DNA of 64,000 nt from NCBI RefSeq assembly GCF_008629685.1, contig NZ_VWSF01000001.1, positions 62,001 through 126,000 of the forward strand, in the 5' to 3' direction. Both the position numbers and the translations under genes were made by a program. Every line of letters starts with the position of its first letter. Position 1 is the first letter of the stretch. The notes under the pieces are model-generated. The model searched no databases, was not told where the DNA came from, and was given only the letters and a program-made list of their open reading frames with translations. Origin of the DNA: Adhaeribacter rhizoryzae (GTDB lineage Bacteria > Bacteroidota > Bacteroidia > Cytophagales > Hymenobacteraceae). Below, one piece after another: positions 55,451 through 64,000 of the stretch.

Positions 55451-55968
55451 GTCTATTACATATTTAATTGTAAAATAGGTATTTTATTGCGGATTTCGCA
55501 ATGCTTGTTTTTTGTTAGGGTGCCCGATTTATTTGCCTGTAAATTAAATTCTTATGGCAAATTTATAGCCCGATCACTTTCGCCTTATCTTTCGAAGTTT
55601 TATAGCTTTTTCCTAATATTTTTCGGTAACGTTATCGGTAACGATCTCGGAGCTTCTAAATAAATTATTAATTAAAATTGTTTGTATTTTAAGTTGTAAT
55701 TAACTAAGCTTATCTCTGTAGAAAATTTCTTTTTTATAAAGTATAAGTGAAAATATTGCTTTTTTTGAAAAATATTCAAACAAGATTTTAACAAAGAGCA
55801 GGATTGTTAAATCTATTTACATCACCAGGAGCACTGCTGAAGTAGGATGAAAGTAATAATTATAGGTAAAGCAAGAGCTTGGTTAAATAACTGGAGCTAA
55901 CAAGACGAATAAATCCGAAATATTATCCACCACAAATAATTATCCACCCTTAATTTTTATCAGACTGT
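55451..55968. other. 518-bp regulatory region upstream of the susC gene
   Basis: AT-rich spacer. It holds a LacI-type operator candidate at 55625-55646, listed separately. No ORF was seen and no clear promoter could be assigned. Confidence 0.5.
55625..55646. promoter_or_regulatory. candidate LacI-family operator
   Basis: GGTAACGTTATC, a near-perfect palindrome centred on AACGTT, is directly followed by a second half-type copy GGTAACGATC. AACGTT-centred palindromes are typical of LacI-family sugar regulators. It lies about 320 bp upstream of the susC start, so it would control the sugar locus that follows. Confidence 0.5.
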
Positions 55969-58900
55969 ATGAAAAACTTTACCCGATTTAGACCGCGCAA
56001 GGTTTGTATCTTGCTTTTGGTGTGTTGTTTTTCCGAAGGCGCTTTTGCCGGCCCTGCTGCCCGCAGCAGCTTGGCAACGGCCGCTTTTACCGCTTCTACG
56101 TTTAACCTCGGTAAGCCAGCTAATTGGTCTGTTACCGGCAAAGTAAGTTCAGCCAAAGGCGAGGCCTTGCCGGGCGTTACGGTTTTACTAAAAGGCACTA
56201 CCATTGGCGCTACCACTGGCGTAGATGGTACTTACGCCATTAGTGTACCCGAACAAGGCGGTACGCTGGTATTTTCTTTTATTGGTTTTGCCACCACCGA
56301 AAAAACCTTCTCCGGTCCGGGGGCAGTTAACGTTACCATGGCCGAAGATGCCAAAGCCCTGCAGGAAGTAGTGGTAGTAGGTTACGGTACCCAGAAAAAA
56401 GCAGATTTAACCGGAGCAGTAGCTACTGTGTCAGCGGAAAAATTTAAAAACAAGGCAGCAGTATCTTACGGCGAGGCTTTGGTGGGGCAAATGGCCGGGG
56501 TACAGGTGCAGCAAACCAGTGGTGCGCCGGGCGGCGAAGGCTTAAGCATCCGGGTAAGAGGTACGGGTTCTATTACCGCGGGTATGTCGCCGTTGTATGT
56601 GATAGATGGCTACCCCATGGAAAGCAGCGCCTTCTCCCTGATTAACCCTTCGGATATTGAAAGCATTCAGGTATTAAAAGATGCTTCTTCTACCGCTATT
56701 TACGGTTCGCGGGGCTCTAACGGGGTAGTAATTATTACGACTAAGAAAGGCCAAAAAGGTGCGCCTACCATTGCTTTTAATACCTATTTTGGTATGCAGC
56801 AAGTAGCCAAGAAAATGGACATGATGAACCGGGAGGAATATCTCCAGTTTTTCAAAGACGGCCACAACCAAGCCTGGCTCGACCGCGCGCCTATGGCCGG
56901 CGACCCTGCCCATACCATCAACGATCCCAACTCGATGCGGCAGAAATATTCTAACTCCAGCTTCTATGTTATTCCGGAAAGTTTTAACGATCCCAATAAC
57001 TTTGTAGACACCGACTGGCAGGATGTAATGTTGCGCAACGCCATGATGCAACGGCATGAATTGTCGATTATGGGCGGTAGCGAAAATACCCGTTATTCGG
57101 TTTCGGGCGGTTACACCGACCAGGATGGTATTGAAATTCACAGCGATTACAAACGCTATAACTTAAGAACCAGCGTAACTTCTAATATTAGCAAAAAGCT
57201 GGAAATTGGGTTAAATATTGCCGGGTATTTCTCCGAAAGCAATAACCTGGATAACGGTAAAGACAGTCCGCTTTCTTATGCCATTTACTTGCCACCCATT
57301 TACCCAGTGCGCAATGCCGATGGTACCTACGGTTCGCAGGTGCGTAACCCCGAAATCTGGGCCGGCGACGTAGCCAACCCGCTGGGGATTGCCGAAAATG
57401 TAACTAACTTCACGAACAAGAACGGTATTATTGCCTCTACTTACGCGCAGTACCAAATTATAGAAGGGCTGAACTATAAAATAAGCCTGAATGGTACGCT
57501 GGACAACCGCCGCCTGAAATATTACCGGCCTTCTTTTGTAGATACCGATGGCTCCCGCGCGCCCAAAACCGCTGATGCCCGCAACGAAACCTGGCTCGAC
57601 CGCGACTGGCTGATTGAGCAAACTTTAACTTACAACAGGAACTTCGGCGAAAAACACAGTTTTAATGCCTTGGTTGGTTACACCACCCAAAAAGTTTACG
57701 GCGAGTACGCCCGCGTAAATGCCCAGAATTTCCCGAACGATGTGGTACGCACCATAAACGCCGGACAAATTGTGGGCGGTAGCAATACCGAGTACCAGAA
57801 TTCCATGATTTCTTACCTGGGCCGGATTAACTATGCCTACGACAGCAAATATTTATTAACAGCTAATTTCCGTACCGATGGTTCTTCCAGGTTTGGTGCC
57901 AATAACAAGTGGGGTACGTTCCCTTCTGTGTCGGTAGGTTGGCGCGTTAACAGCGAAAGTTTCCTGAGCGATGTTAGCCAAATCAGTGACCTGAAACTGC
58001 GGGCCAGTTGGGGTTTGGTGGGTAATAACCGCATTGGTAATTACGATGCCATTGCCCGAACCGGCACCGGTTATTATGTACTAAATAATGCCTTGGTTAA
58101 CACGGTAAATCCTATTAACTACCCGAACCCCGATTTAGGCTGGGAAAAAACCCGGCAATGGAACCTGGGCTTTGATTTTGGCCTCCTGAACGACCGCATC
58201 CGCTTAGAAGCTGATTTCTACAACAGTACTTCCGTAGATTTATTACTGAATGTACCGGTGCCAACGCTTACCGGTTATGCTTCGCAGCTCCAGAATATTG
58301 GCCAAGTGGAAAATAAAGGAATGGAATATTTGCTGCGTACCCGCAACCTAACCGGTGACTTTAAGTGGTCTACGGATTTTAATATTTCCTTTAACCGCAA
58401 CAAAGTGTTGGCCCTGGGTCCAGATGCGCGGCCGATTTACGCCGGTGCTGCTAACGCTGCTAATACCTTTATTACCACCATTGGGCAACCGGTTGCTACC
58501 TTTTACGGCTACAAATACGATGGCGTATTTAAAAACCAGGCCGAGCTAGATGCCGCACCGCACTTACCCAACGATCGCCCAGGTGACCCCAGATACATAG
58601 ATGTAAACGGAGACGGTTCCATTACGGCTGCCGATAAAACTTTCCTGGGTAATAATCAGCCAAAATTTATCTATGGCTTTAACAACGATTTTTCTTTTAA
58701 GAACTTCGATTTTAATGTGCAGTTAACCGGTTCGCAAGGCGCTAAAATATTCAGCTTCTTTAACCGGATGGTGGGCATTTACCACGGCGACCGCAACGGC
58801 CGGGCTAAATTAAACGACCGGTGGCGTTCTGAAACCGAAGTGGGCAGCGGGGATATTTTACGTGCCAACCGCGACCCCAAAGGTTTACAAAAAGAGCCAT

Positions 58901-59163
58901 CCAGCTACTGGGTAGAAAATGGTTCTTACCTGCGCATCCGCAACCTTACGCTGGGTTATAACTTCGATAACGCTTTGCTGCAGCGCATCCGCATGAAAGG
59001 TTTACGCCTGTACGTAACTGGCCAGAACCTGTACACCTTCACCAAATATCCTGGCTACGATCCTGAGACCAGCAGCGAAGGCTCCGGCTTATCGCGCGGC
59101 GGCGATTACCTGGGATACCCGGCTGCCCGCTCCTTTATTGCAGGCTTAAATGTAAGTTTTTAA
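55969..59163 (+). CDS. SusC/RagA-family TonB-linked outer-membrane receptor
   Basis: A 1064-residue outer-membrane transporter for glycans or sugars. It has a signal peptide (CILLLVCCFSEGAFAG region, cleaved at about residue 28) and a carboxypeptidase-D-regulatory-like domain at about 54-130 (VTGKVSSAKGEALPGVTVLL). The SusC motif ALQEVVVVGYGTQKKADLTG follows, then the plug (about 140-260, IRVRGTGSITAGMSPLYVIDG, VLKDASSTAIYGSRGSNGVV), and the 22-stranded barrel ending in aromatic-rich AGLNVSF. SusD follows after 24 bp. The energy would come from TonB-ExbBD encoded elsewhere. Confidence 0.96.
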   Translation: MKNFTRFRPRKVCILLLVCCFSEGAFAGPAARSSLATAAFTASTFNLGKPANWSVTGKVSSAKGEALPGVTVLLKGTTIGATTGVDGTYAISVPEQGGTLVFSFIGFATTEKTFSGPGAVNVTMAEDAKALQEVVVVGYGTQKKADLTGAVATVSAEKFKNKAAVSYGEALVGQMAGVQVQQTSGAPGGEGLSIRVRGTGSITAGMSPLYVIDGYPMESSAFSLINPSDIESIQVLKDASSTAIYGSRGSNGVVIITTKKGQKGAPTIAFNTYFGMQQVAKKMDMMNREEYLQFFKDGHNQAWLDRAPMAGDPAHTINDPNSMRQKYSNSSFYVIPESFNDPNNFVDTDWQDVMLRNAMMQRHELSIMGGSENTRYSVSGGYTDQDGIEIHSDYKRYNLRTSVTSNISKKLEIGLNIAGYFSESNNLDNGKDSPLSYAIYLPPIYPVRNADGTYGSQVRNPEIWAGDVANPLGIAENVTNFTNKNGIIASTYAQYQIIEGLNYKISLNGTLDNRRLKYYRPSFVDTDGSRAPKTADARNETWLDRDWLIEQTLTYNRNFGEKHSFNALVGYTTQKVYGEYARVNAQNFPNDVVRTINAGQIVGGSNTEYQNSMISYLGRINYAYDSKYLLTANFRTDGSSRFGANNKWGTFPSVSVGWRVNSESFLSDVSQISDLKLRASWGLVGNNRIGNYDAIARTGTGYYVLNNALVNTVNPINYPNPDLGWEKTRQWNLGFDFGLLNDRIRLEADFYNSTSVDLLLNVPVPTLTGYASQLQNIGQVENKGMEYLLRTRNLTGDFKWSTDFNISFNRNKVLALGPDARPIYAGAANAANTFITTIGQPVATFYGYKYDGVFKNQAELDAAPHLPNDRPGDPRYIDVNGDGSITAADKTFLGNNQPKFIYGFNNDFSFKNFDFNVQLTGSQGAKIFSFFNRMVGIYHGDRNGRAKLNDRWRSETEVGSGDILRANRDPKGLQKEPSSYWVENGSYLRIRNLTLGYNFDNALLQRIRMKGLRLYVTGQNLYTFTKYPGYDPETSSEGSGLSRGGDYLGYPAARSFIAGLNVSF

Positions 59164-59187
59164 TTTTTTAGCATCAGGTTTAAGAAA

Positions 59188-60696
59188 ATGAAGAAAATAT
59201 ATTTATTAGGTTTAATAAGTCTTTTTACTTTTTCTTGTAAAGAAGATTTTATTGATCTGCAGCCCATTTCGGATATGAATGCGGGCATTTTTTACAAGAC
59301 CGAAAAAGACATGAACCAGGCGGTATTGTCGCCTTACGCTTCCTTACGTTCGTTGTACAACCAAAACTTTATTTATGTCAGTGAGATCCGATCCGATAAT
59401 ACTACCTTCTCGTGGGTGCCCGGCAACTCCAAAGACATGACTTCCATCGATAACTTCGGCGACCCGCTGTTGTCGGATAATACCTATGTAACTAACGTTT
59501 GGAACGATAGCTACAACACCATTCTGCGAAGCAATATTGTGCTGGATAAGATTGAGGCCGTTACGTTTACCGACAACAAGCTAAAAGAGCAATACAAAGC
59601 CGAAGCCAGGTTTATCCGGGCGCTGGTATATTTCTGGCTGGTGCGGGTGTACGGCGATGTACCCAAAGTAGACCATCAACTAAGCGTGCAGGAAGCTTAT
59701 ACCATTGGGCGGTCTTCTACCGAAGAAATCTACAATTTTATTGTTGAGGACTTGAAGTTTGCCGAAGCCAATTTGCCGGCCAGTTATGCCGCCGTAGACA
59801 AAGGCCGGGTTACCGTGGGCGGTGCCAAAGGTTTACTGGCCAAAGTTTACATGACCATGGCCGGTTATCCGCTTAAAAAAGGTGCGCCCTATTACGCCCT
59901 GGCCGAAGCAAAGGCTTTGGAAGTAATTAACATGCCGCAATATTCGCTGGTACCCGATTACAAAGCTTTGTTCGATGTTACAAAGAAAAACAGCTCCGAA
60001 TCGCTGTTCGAAATTCAATACAAAAAAGGTGGTACCAGTACCGGCAGCCCCTGGAATAATGATTTTGCCCCGCGTTTCTCTAATCGGGAAGTGGTGCAGG
60101 TTGGCGATAAGAGCGGCTTTAACGCCCCAACCCCCGATATGTCGAAAGCTTATGAACCCGGCGACCCGCGTAAATCTATTTCGATGAGCGATGGCTACGT
60201 GGCGGTACCGGGCGGCCAGACCGTAAACGAGAAATATGTTAAAAAATATTACGACGTTTCTTTCAGCGGTTCCGATAACGACAACAACTGGATAGAACTG
60301 CGACTGGCCGATATTTACTTATTATACGCCGAAGCTTTGGTGCGCCAAGGCAAACAACAAGACGTAGCGCTTATGTATCTGAATAAAATCCGGGAGCGGG
60401 CCCGCAACAGCATCGGCGGTAGCGCCAATATTCTGCCGGATTATGCGCCCTTTAGTTCTGATGCCGAGTTTTTATTGGCCATTGAAAAAGAGCGCCGCGT
60501 AGAACTGGCTTTCGAGAATCACCGCTGGTTTGATTTAGTCCGGACCGAACGCGCCAAAGCGGTCTTGTCGGCTGAACAAAAAGAACAAAACGGTTTCGAC
60601 CCGGCGGCCTGGAAAGATAATATGCTGTTTTTCCCGATTCCGTTACAGGTAATTCAGTCTAACCCCGAGAAAATAAATCAAAACCCCGGTTATTAA
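59188..60696 (+). CDS. SusD/RagB-family glycan-binding outer-membrane lipoprotein
   Basis: A 502-residue surface lipoprotein with lipobox Cys17 (FTFSCKEDF). Helical SusD features are visible: LQPISDMNAGIFYKTEKDMNQA near the N-terminus, EARFIRALVYFWLVRVYGDVP (about residues 130-150), and the C-terminal RVELAFENHRWFDLVR motif. It captures the ligand and closes the SusC channel. It is followed by a strong hairpin and then a DUF1080 gene on the same strand. Confidence 0.95.
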   Translation: MKKIYLLGLISLFTFSCKEDFIDLQPISDMNAGIFYKTEKDMNQAVLSPYASLRSLYNQNFIYVSEIRSDNTTFSWVPGNSKDMTSIDNFGDPLLSDNTYVTNVWNDSYNTILRSNIVLDKIEAVTFTDNKLKEQYKAEARFIRALVYFWLVRVYGDVPKVDHQLSVQEAYTIGRSSTEEIYNFIVEDLKFAEANLPASYAAVDKGRVTVGGAKGLLAKVYMTMAGYPLKKGAPYYALAEAKALEVINMPQYSLVPDYKALFDVTKKNSSESLFEIQYKKGGTSTGSPWNNDFAPRFSNREVVQVGDKSGFNAPTPDMSKAYEPGDPRKSISMSDGYVAVPGGQTVNEKYVKKYYDVSFSGSDNDNNWIELRLADIYLLYAEALVRQGKQQDVALMYLNKIRERARNSIGGSANILPDYAPFSSDAEFLLAIEKERRVELAFENHRWFDLVRTERAKAVLSAEQKEQNGFDPAAWKDNMLFFPIPLQVIQSNPEKINQNPGY

Positions 60697-60709
60697 CCAA
60701 CCCAGTGTA

Positions 60710-60742
60710 CCTTCCTGTAACACCTAAAAATTTACAGGAAGG
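60710..60742 (+). terminator. hairpin after the SusD gene, possible partial terminator
   Basis: Perfect 11-bp stem CCTTCCTGTAA / TTACAGGAAGG, followed within 12 bp by a T-rich stretch. It sits between susD and the DUF1080 gene, so it may set the ratio of transporter to enzyme transcripts. Confidence 0.7.
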
Positions 60743-60774
60743 CCACTACTTTATTTTTTTATAAAACAGAAAAT

Positions 60775-61587
60775 ATGAATCATAAAAATTTAGCTTTTAA
60801 ATTGGTAAATAGCCTTTATTCTTTTGGTGCCTTATTGCTGCTGTTAGGGCTATTGTTAAATAACCCAAATATTGCTTTCGGACAAAAGGCAACCACCGGA
60901 AAAGAGGCCACTGGTATTAATACTTTAACGGCAAAAGAAAAAAGTAATGGCTGGAAGTTACTCTTCGACGGTAAGTCTACGAATGCCTGGATCGGGACCA
61001 AAGGCAATGGCTTTCCGGAAAAAGGCTGGGTGGTAGAAAACGGTATTCTAACGGTATTAGGTGCTTCCGGCGATAGCCATGCCAGCGGCGGCGATATTAT
61101 CACGAAAGAACAATACGGCAATTTTGAATTAGCCCTGGAGTTTAAAATCCCGAAAGGCGCCAACAGTGGCATTAAATATTTTGTGGTAAATAATTTTCCG
61201 AACCAGAAAAACAACTACCTGGGCCTGGAATACCAGATAATTGATGATGCCAACCACGCCGATGCCAAATTAGGCGTGAACGGCAACCGTACTTTAGCGT
61301 CTTTGTACGATTTAATTCCGGCTAAAAATAAAAAAGCCAATCCGGTAGAACAATGGAACCAGGTTAAGATTGTGGTTAAAGGCAACCACGTGGAACACTG
61401 GTTAAACGGCAGCAAGGTTTTGGAGTTTGAGCGCGGCAGCGACGAGTTCCGGAAACTGGTAGCGGCCAGTAAATACAAAGACTTACAAGGCTTCGGCGAA
61501 ATGCCTAAAGGCCATATTTTATTGCAGGGCCACGGCGATACCGTACATTACCGCAACATCAAAATCCGGAACCTGGAAAATATTTAG
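60775..61587 (+). CDS. DUF1080 (3-keto-disaccharide hydrolase) protein
   Basis: A 270-residue exported protein. The signal peptide region is LVNSLYSFGALLLLLGLLLN. The DUF1080/LamG-like jelly roll begins with KLLFDGKSTNAWIGTKGNG (about residue 62) and shows GWVVENGILTVLG, FELALEFKIPKGANSGIKYF, GLEYQIIDDANHAD and the last strand GHILLQGHGDTVHYRNIKIR, with the family's metal/substrate His. It is 78 bp after susD, with an oxidoreductase gene next, so it likely acts on keto-glycosides imported or oxidised by this locus. The reaction is inferred from the family. Confidence 0.92.
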   Translation: MNHKNLAFKLVNSLYSFGALLLLLGLLLNNPNIAFGQKATTGKEATGINTLTAKEKSNGWKLLFDGKSTNAWIGTKGNGFPEKGWVVENGILTVLGASGDSHASGGDIITKEQYGNFELALEFKIPKGANSGIKYFVVNNFPNQKNNYLGLEYQIIDDANHADAKLGVNGNRTLASLYDLIPAKNKKANPVEQWNQVKIVVKGNHVEHWLNGSKVLEFERGSDEFRKLVAASKYKDLQGFGEMPKGHILLQGHGDTVHYRNIKIRNLENI

Positions 61588-61650
61588 AAGCAAAAACAAA
61601 ATATTCCACCATCAAAAAAATAAAGCGTTACCAACTTAATTAACAGTAGC

Positions 61651-63009
61651 ATGAATAACGAACAAAATAATTCTCGCCGGGATTTTATGAAGAAAGCCGG
61701 TTTAGGAACGGTTGGCTTAGCCCTGAGTAGCACCTTTGGCTTTAGTGCCAAGAGTTATAACCGCATTATTGGCGCCAATGAATTGGTGCGTATTGCCACC
61801 ATTGGGGTTAATAGCCGGGGCAATAGTATGGGGCGCACCATTGCGCAACAGAAAAATGCGGAAGTAGGTACCGTATGCGATGTGGACCAAAGAGCTATTC
61901 CCAAAGCCATTAAAAGTATTATGGATGCCAAGGCGAAGACTACTCCTAAATCTGAAAAAGATTGCCGCAAGGTTTTGGCCGATAAATCTATTGATGCTAT
62001 TTATATTGCCACGCCCGATCACTGGCATTCGCCTTTAACTATTATGGGTTGCCAGGCCGGCAAACACGTGTACGTGGAAAAACCGCTGAGCCATAACCCC
62101 CGGGAAGGTGAGTTGGCCATTGCCGCTGCCCGCAAGTATAATAAGGTGGTACAAATGGGCGCCCAACGCCGCTCCGCACCTATCTTAACGCAAGGAATTA
62201 AGAAGTTGCACGAAGGTATTATTGGCCGGGTGTATATGGCTAAAACCTGGTACACCAACAACCGCAAGGCCACTAATCTGAAGCCGGGTACGGTACCTTC
62301 CTGGCTCGATTATGAATTATGGCAAGGACCTGCGCCCCGCCAAGCTTATAAAGAAGGCTTGATTCATTACGATTGGCATTGGTTCTGGCATTATGGAACC
62401 GGCGAAGCCCTTAATAATGGTACCCATGAAGTAGATATAGCGCGTTGGGGATTAGGCGTAGATTATCCTATTCGGGTGAGCTCAGTGGGAGGTCGCTACC
62501 AGTTTAAAGACGATTGGGAAACCCCGGATACCCAGATTGTAACCATTGATTACCCCGGGCGGATATCGCTGATGTGGGAAAGCCGGAGTTCTAACGGCCG
62601 GAAGATAGAAGGTCAGGACCGGGGCATTATTTTTTATGGCGAAAAAGGCAGCCTGGATACCGGTCATGATGGTTACCGGGTTTACGACCAGGAAGGAAAA
62701 CTTTTACAGGATGTTAAAGCAAACGAAACGGCCAGTCTAGAAGGCCGTAATACCGCCAGCCCGAGCCTGGGCATGGACAGCCTGCACGTAGCCGATTTCC
62801 TGGATGCCATTAAAAACAACCGCCGGCCGAACTGCGATGTGGAACTGGGTCATAAGAGTACCGTGGCCATGCAGCTAGGGAACATTGCCTGGCGGGTAGG
62901 CCGCGACTTAAAAATCGATCCCAAGAATGGCCATATTATCGGCGATAAAGAAGCCGAGAAATTATGGAGCCGGGAGTACGAAAAAGGCTGGGAGCCTAAA
63001 ATTGCTTAA
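61651..63009 (+). CDS. Gfo/Idh/MocA-family oxidoreductase, twin-arginine signal
   Basis: A 452-residue NAD(P)-dependent sugar oxidoreductase exported by the Tat route: the N-terminal SRRDFMKKAGLGTVGLALSS has the twin-Arg motif. The Rossmann part has VRIATIGVNSRGNSMGRT, VCDVDQRAI, IATPDHWHSP and the catalytic Lys in VYVEKPLSHNPREG. The substrate domain shows GTGEALNNGTHEVDIARWGLG. It follows the DUF1080 gene by 63 bp. With that hydrolase it probably oxidises a sugar at C3 and processes the keto-sugar. The gene at 5348-6619 has a similar architecture but diverged sequence. Confidence 0.92.
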   Translation: MNNEQNNSRRDFMKKAGLGTVGLALSSTFGFSAKSYNRIIGANELVRIATIGVNSRGNSMGRTIAQQKNAEVGTVCDVDQRAIPKAIKSIMDAKAKTTPKSEKDCRKVLADKSIDAIYIATPDHWHSPLTIMGCQAGKHVYVEKPLSHNPREGELAIAAARKYNKVVQMGAQRRSAPILTQGIKKLHEGIIGRVYMAKTWYTNNRKATNLKPGTVPSWLDYELWQGPAPRQAYKEGLIHYDWHWFWHYGTGEALNNGTHEVDIARWGLGVDYPIRVSSVGGRYQFKDDWETPDTQIVTIDYPGRISLMWESRSSNGRKIEGQDRGIIFYGEKGSLDTGHDGYRVYDQEGKLLQDVKANETASLEGRNTASPSLGMDSLHVADFLDAIKNNRRPNCDVELGHKSTVAMQLGNIAWRVGRDLKIDPKNGHIIGDKEAEKLWSREYEKGWEPKIA

Positions 63010-63024
63010 TTTTTAATATTTTAT

Positions 63025-63075
63025 GGCTTGCCCCGTTTTAGTTTGCCAAACTGGTAAGCTAGCTTGGGGCAAGCC
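63025..63075 (+). terminator. inverted repeat after the oxidoreductase gene
   Basis: Perfect 10-bp outer stem GGCTTGCCCC / GGGGCAAGCC around a 31-base partly paired interior. No strong T-run follows, so it could be a stabilising hairpin, a weak terminator or a REP-like remnant. Confidence 0.5.
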
Positions 63076-63119
63076 AATATTTGTACCTGCATAATTCAAA
63101 AAACTTTAAATAATTGGTT

Positions 63120-63575
63120 ATGATAACCCGGAGAGATATTGGCATAGCTTTATTTACCATGAGCGCTACGTTAGCAACCGTGGCGGTTACGTATTCGCAG
63201 GGCAATATCATGTCTTCCTCTATCTTCGACTGGAACCAGATAGAAGCAAAAGAAACCCCGACAGGTTCTTCCCGACGATTTTTCCGGGCACCAACCGCTA
63301 CCCTGGATGAGTTAGAATGCCACGTAACCACGCTAAAACCCGGCGAATCATCTCATCCGCCGCACCAACATCCGGAAGAAGAAATATTGATTATAAAAGA
63401 AGGAATGGTGGAATCGTTGGTTAATGGGCAGATGAAGCGGGTAGGACCGGGCTCGGTTATTTTTCAGGCCTCTAACCAAATGCACAGTATTAAAAACGTA
63501 GGCAATGTGCCGGCTACCTATCATGTTTTTAGCTGGCATTCGCCGGGGATGTTAAAAAAGAAAGCTAAAAATTAA
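63120..63575 (+). CDS. cupin-domain protein
   Basis: A 151-residue protein. The ATG at 63120 is preferred; a TTG two codons earlier adds only two residues. A hydrophobic N-terminus (GIALFTMSATLATVAVTY) suggests export or membrane anchoring. The cupin barrel follows (about 55-140), with a metal-type motif HPPHQHPEEEILIIKEG and, later, the His of SNQMHSIKNVG. Cupins in sugar loci often act as isomerases, lyases or binding proteins. Its position between an oxidoreductase and a likely isomerase fits sugar handling, but the reaction cannot be told from sequence. Confidence 0.88.
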   Translation: MITRRDIGIALFTMSATLATVAVTYSQGNIMSSSIFDWNQIEAKETPTGSSRRFFRAPTATLDELECHVTTLKPGESSHPPHQHPEEEILIIKEGMVESLVNGQMKRVGPGSVIFQASNQMHSIKNVGNVPATYHVFSWHSPGMLKKKAKN

Positions 63576-63879
63576 AGTAGCGGTTATAATTATTAAAAAT
63601 TTACTTAGAAGCTGTTTAATATTTGGATCAAAAAGCAAAGTTGGTCGCCATTGCTGGTGTTATTAAGCTACTTGAGTTGGCCCTACTAATAGACACTAGT
63701 TAAAAGTTGGCGCGAGCAAATGTAAATAATGCTAAAATATTCCTTAGCTAACTGCTTGCTGGTGAAAACACACAGCAAGGGCAACTATTACTTGGTTTTA
63801 GTTTAAATACCAAATAGCTTTTTTAATATTACGAGTCTTCGTTCAAGTCAGAGTTGTTTGTATAATCTTCAAAATATTT
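63576..63879. other. 304-bp intergenic region
   Basis: Spacer before the partial gene at the right edge. It contains an isolated GTTGGCGCGAGC near 63709 that recalls one arm of the REP at 18505, but it has no partner. Nothing else was recognised. Confidence 0.4.
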
Positions 63880-64000
63880 ATGTCTAAAATTTATTTTCTA
63901 CTAAGTTTTGTTACCCTGCTGTTTTTAGGCCTGGAGAGTGCTTCTGCCCAAAAAGGTAAACCGCTGTTTCCGCAAACGCCTGGTTTGGTATCGTATACCC
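63880..64000 (+). CDS. 5' end of a secreted protein, probable sugar phosphate isomerase/epimerase
   Basis: Only the first 40 codons are in the window. They encode a signal peptide (MSKIYFLLSFVTLLFLGLES, cleavage near ASAQ) and the mature start KGKPLFPQTPGLVSYT. The run 'F-P-x-T-P-G-L-V-S-Y-T' resembles the start of xylose-isomerase-type TIM-barrel proteins that often accompany DUF1080 and Gfo/Idh genes in Bacteroidota. The function is a guess from these few residues and from context. Confidence 0.55.
   Translation, partial: MSKIYFLLSFVTLLFLGLESASAQKGKPLFPQTPGLVSYT

Noticed and set aside
63705-63725. GTTGGCGCGAGC resembling a REP arm
   Set aside because: No inverted partner or hairpin is present; it may be a remnant but cannot be supported.

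Overview
The window looks like a chromosome segment of a Bacteroidota bacterium. Supporting signs are a SusC/SusD pair, type IX secretion genes (PorP/SprF, a PorE-like OmpA protein and a CHU-type C-terminal sorting domain), A-rich ribosome binding regions, and several -7 elements of the TAnnTTTG type. The moderate GC content, the protein style and the many 'Cytophaga-like' families suggest Cytophagales, perhaps Hymenobacteraceae/Adhaeribacter-like. That placement is inference.

Layout. Positions 1-3.5 kb hold the 3' end of an unidentified gene, an APC-type permease, a small unknown gene and a small outer-membrane beta-barrel protein. From 3.6 to 28.5 kb lies a threonine/branched-chain amino acid region. 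Reading leftward from 21.2 kb, thrA, thrB, a small methyltransferase, thrC, leuA, leuC and leuD are on the minus strand. leuB is also on the minus strand but is cut off from leuD by about 7.3 kb of plus-strand genes: a Gfo/Idh/MocA oxidoreductase, a HEAT-DUF1080-DUF1080 fusion, a Thr/Gly repeat protein and an IS200/RAYT-like transposase. Reading rightward from the same intergenic region are ilvD, ilvB, ilvN, ilvC and ilvA. Together the genes cover aspartate to threonine, threonine to 2-oxobutyrate, and the isoleucine/valine/leucine branches, without asd or the final transaminase. In front of ilvD is an unannotated 24-codon leader peptide, very rich in Ile/Val/Leu, followed by a strong terminator. 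This looks like a ribosome-mediated transcription attenuator.

Positions 29-35 kb carry an orphan CheY-like receiver, an ABC exporter pair (YbbP/YbbA-like) divergent from a TesA-like lipoprotein esterase, and ribonuclease D. Positions 35.9-45.4 kb form a type IX secretion block. It has a 2174-residue secreted protein (ice-binding-like DUF3494 domain, DUF11, 20 Ig-like repeats of about 86 residues, CHU C-terminal domain), then a PorP/SprF protein and a PorE-like protein. Positions 45.6-50.6 kb hold a GNAT acetyltransferase, an unknown protein, a CtpA-type protease and an unknown helical protein. Positions 50.9-55.5 kb hold a tiny orphan peptide gene and a peptide-type ABC importer (binding lipoprotein and two permeases) with no ATPase gene beside it.

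From 56 kb to the end is a sugar-utilisation locus: SusC, SusD, DUF1080 hydrolase, Gfo/Idh/MocA oxidoreductase, cupin and the start of a probable sugar isomerase/epimerase. This gene set fits 3-keto-glycoside processing, and a LacI-type palindromic operator candidate lies upstream.

Several families of intergenic palindromes (REP/MITE-like) are scattered through the window. No rRNA, tRNA or CRISPR array was seen.
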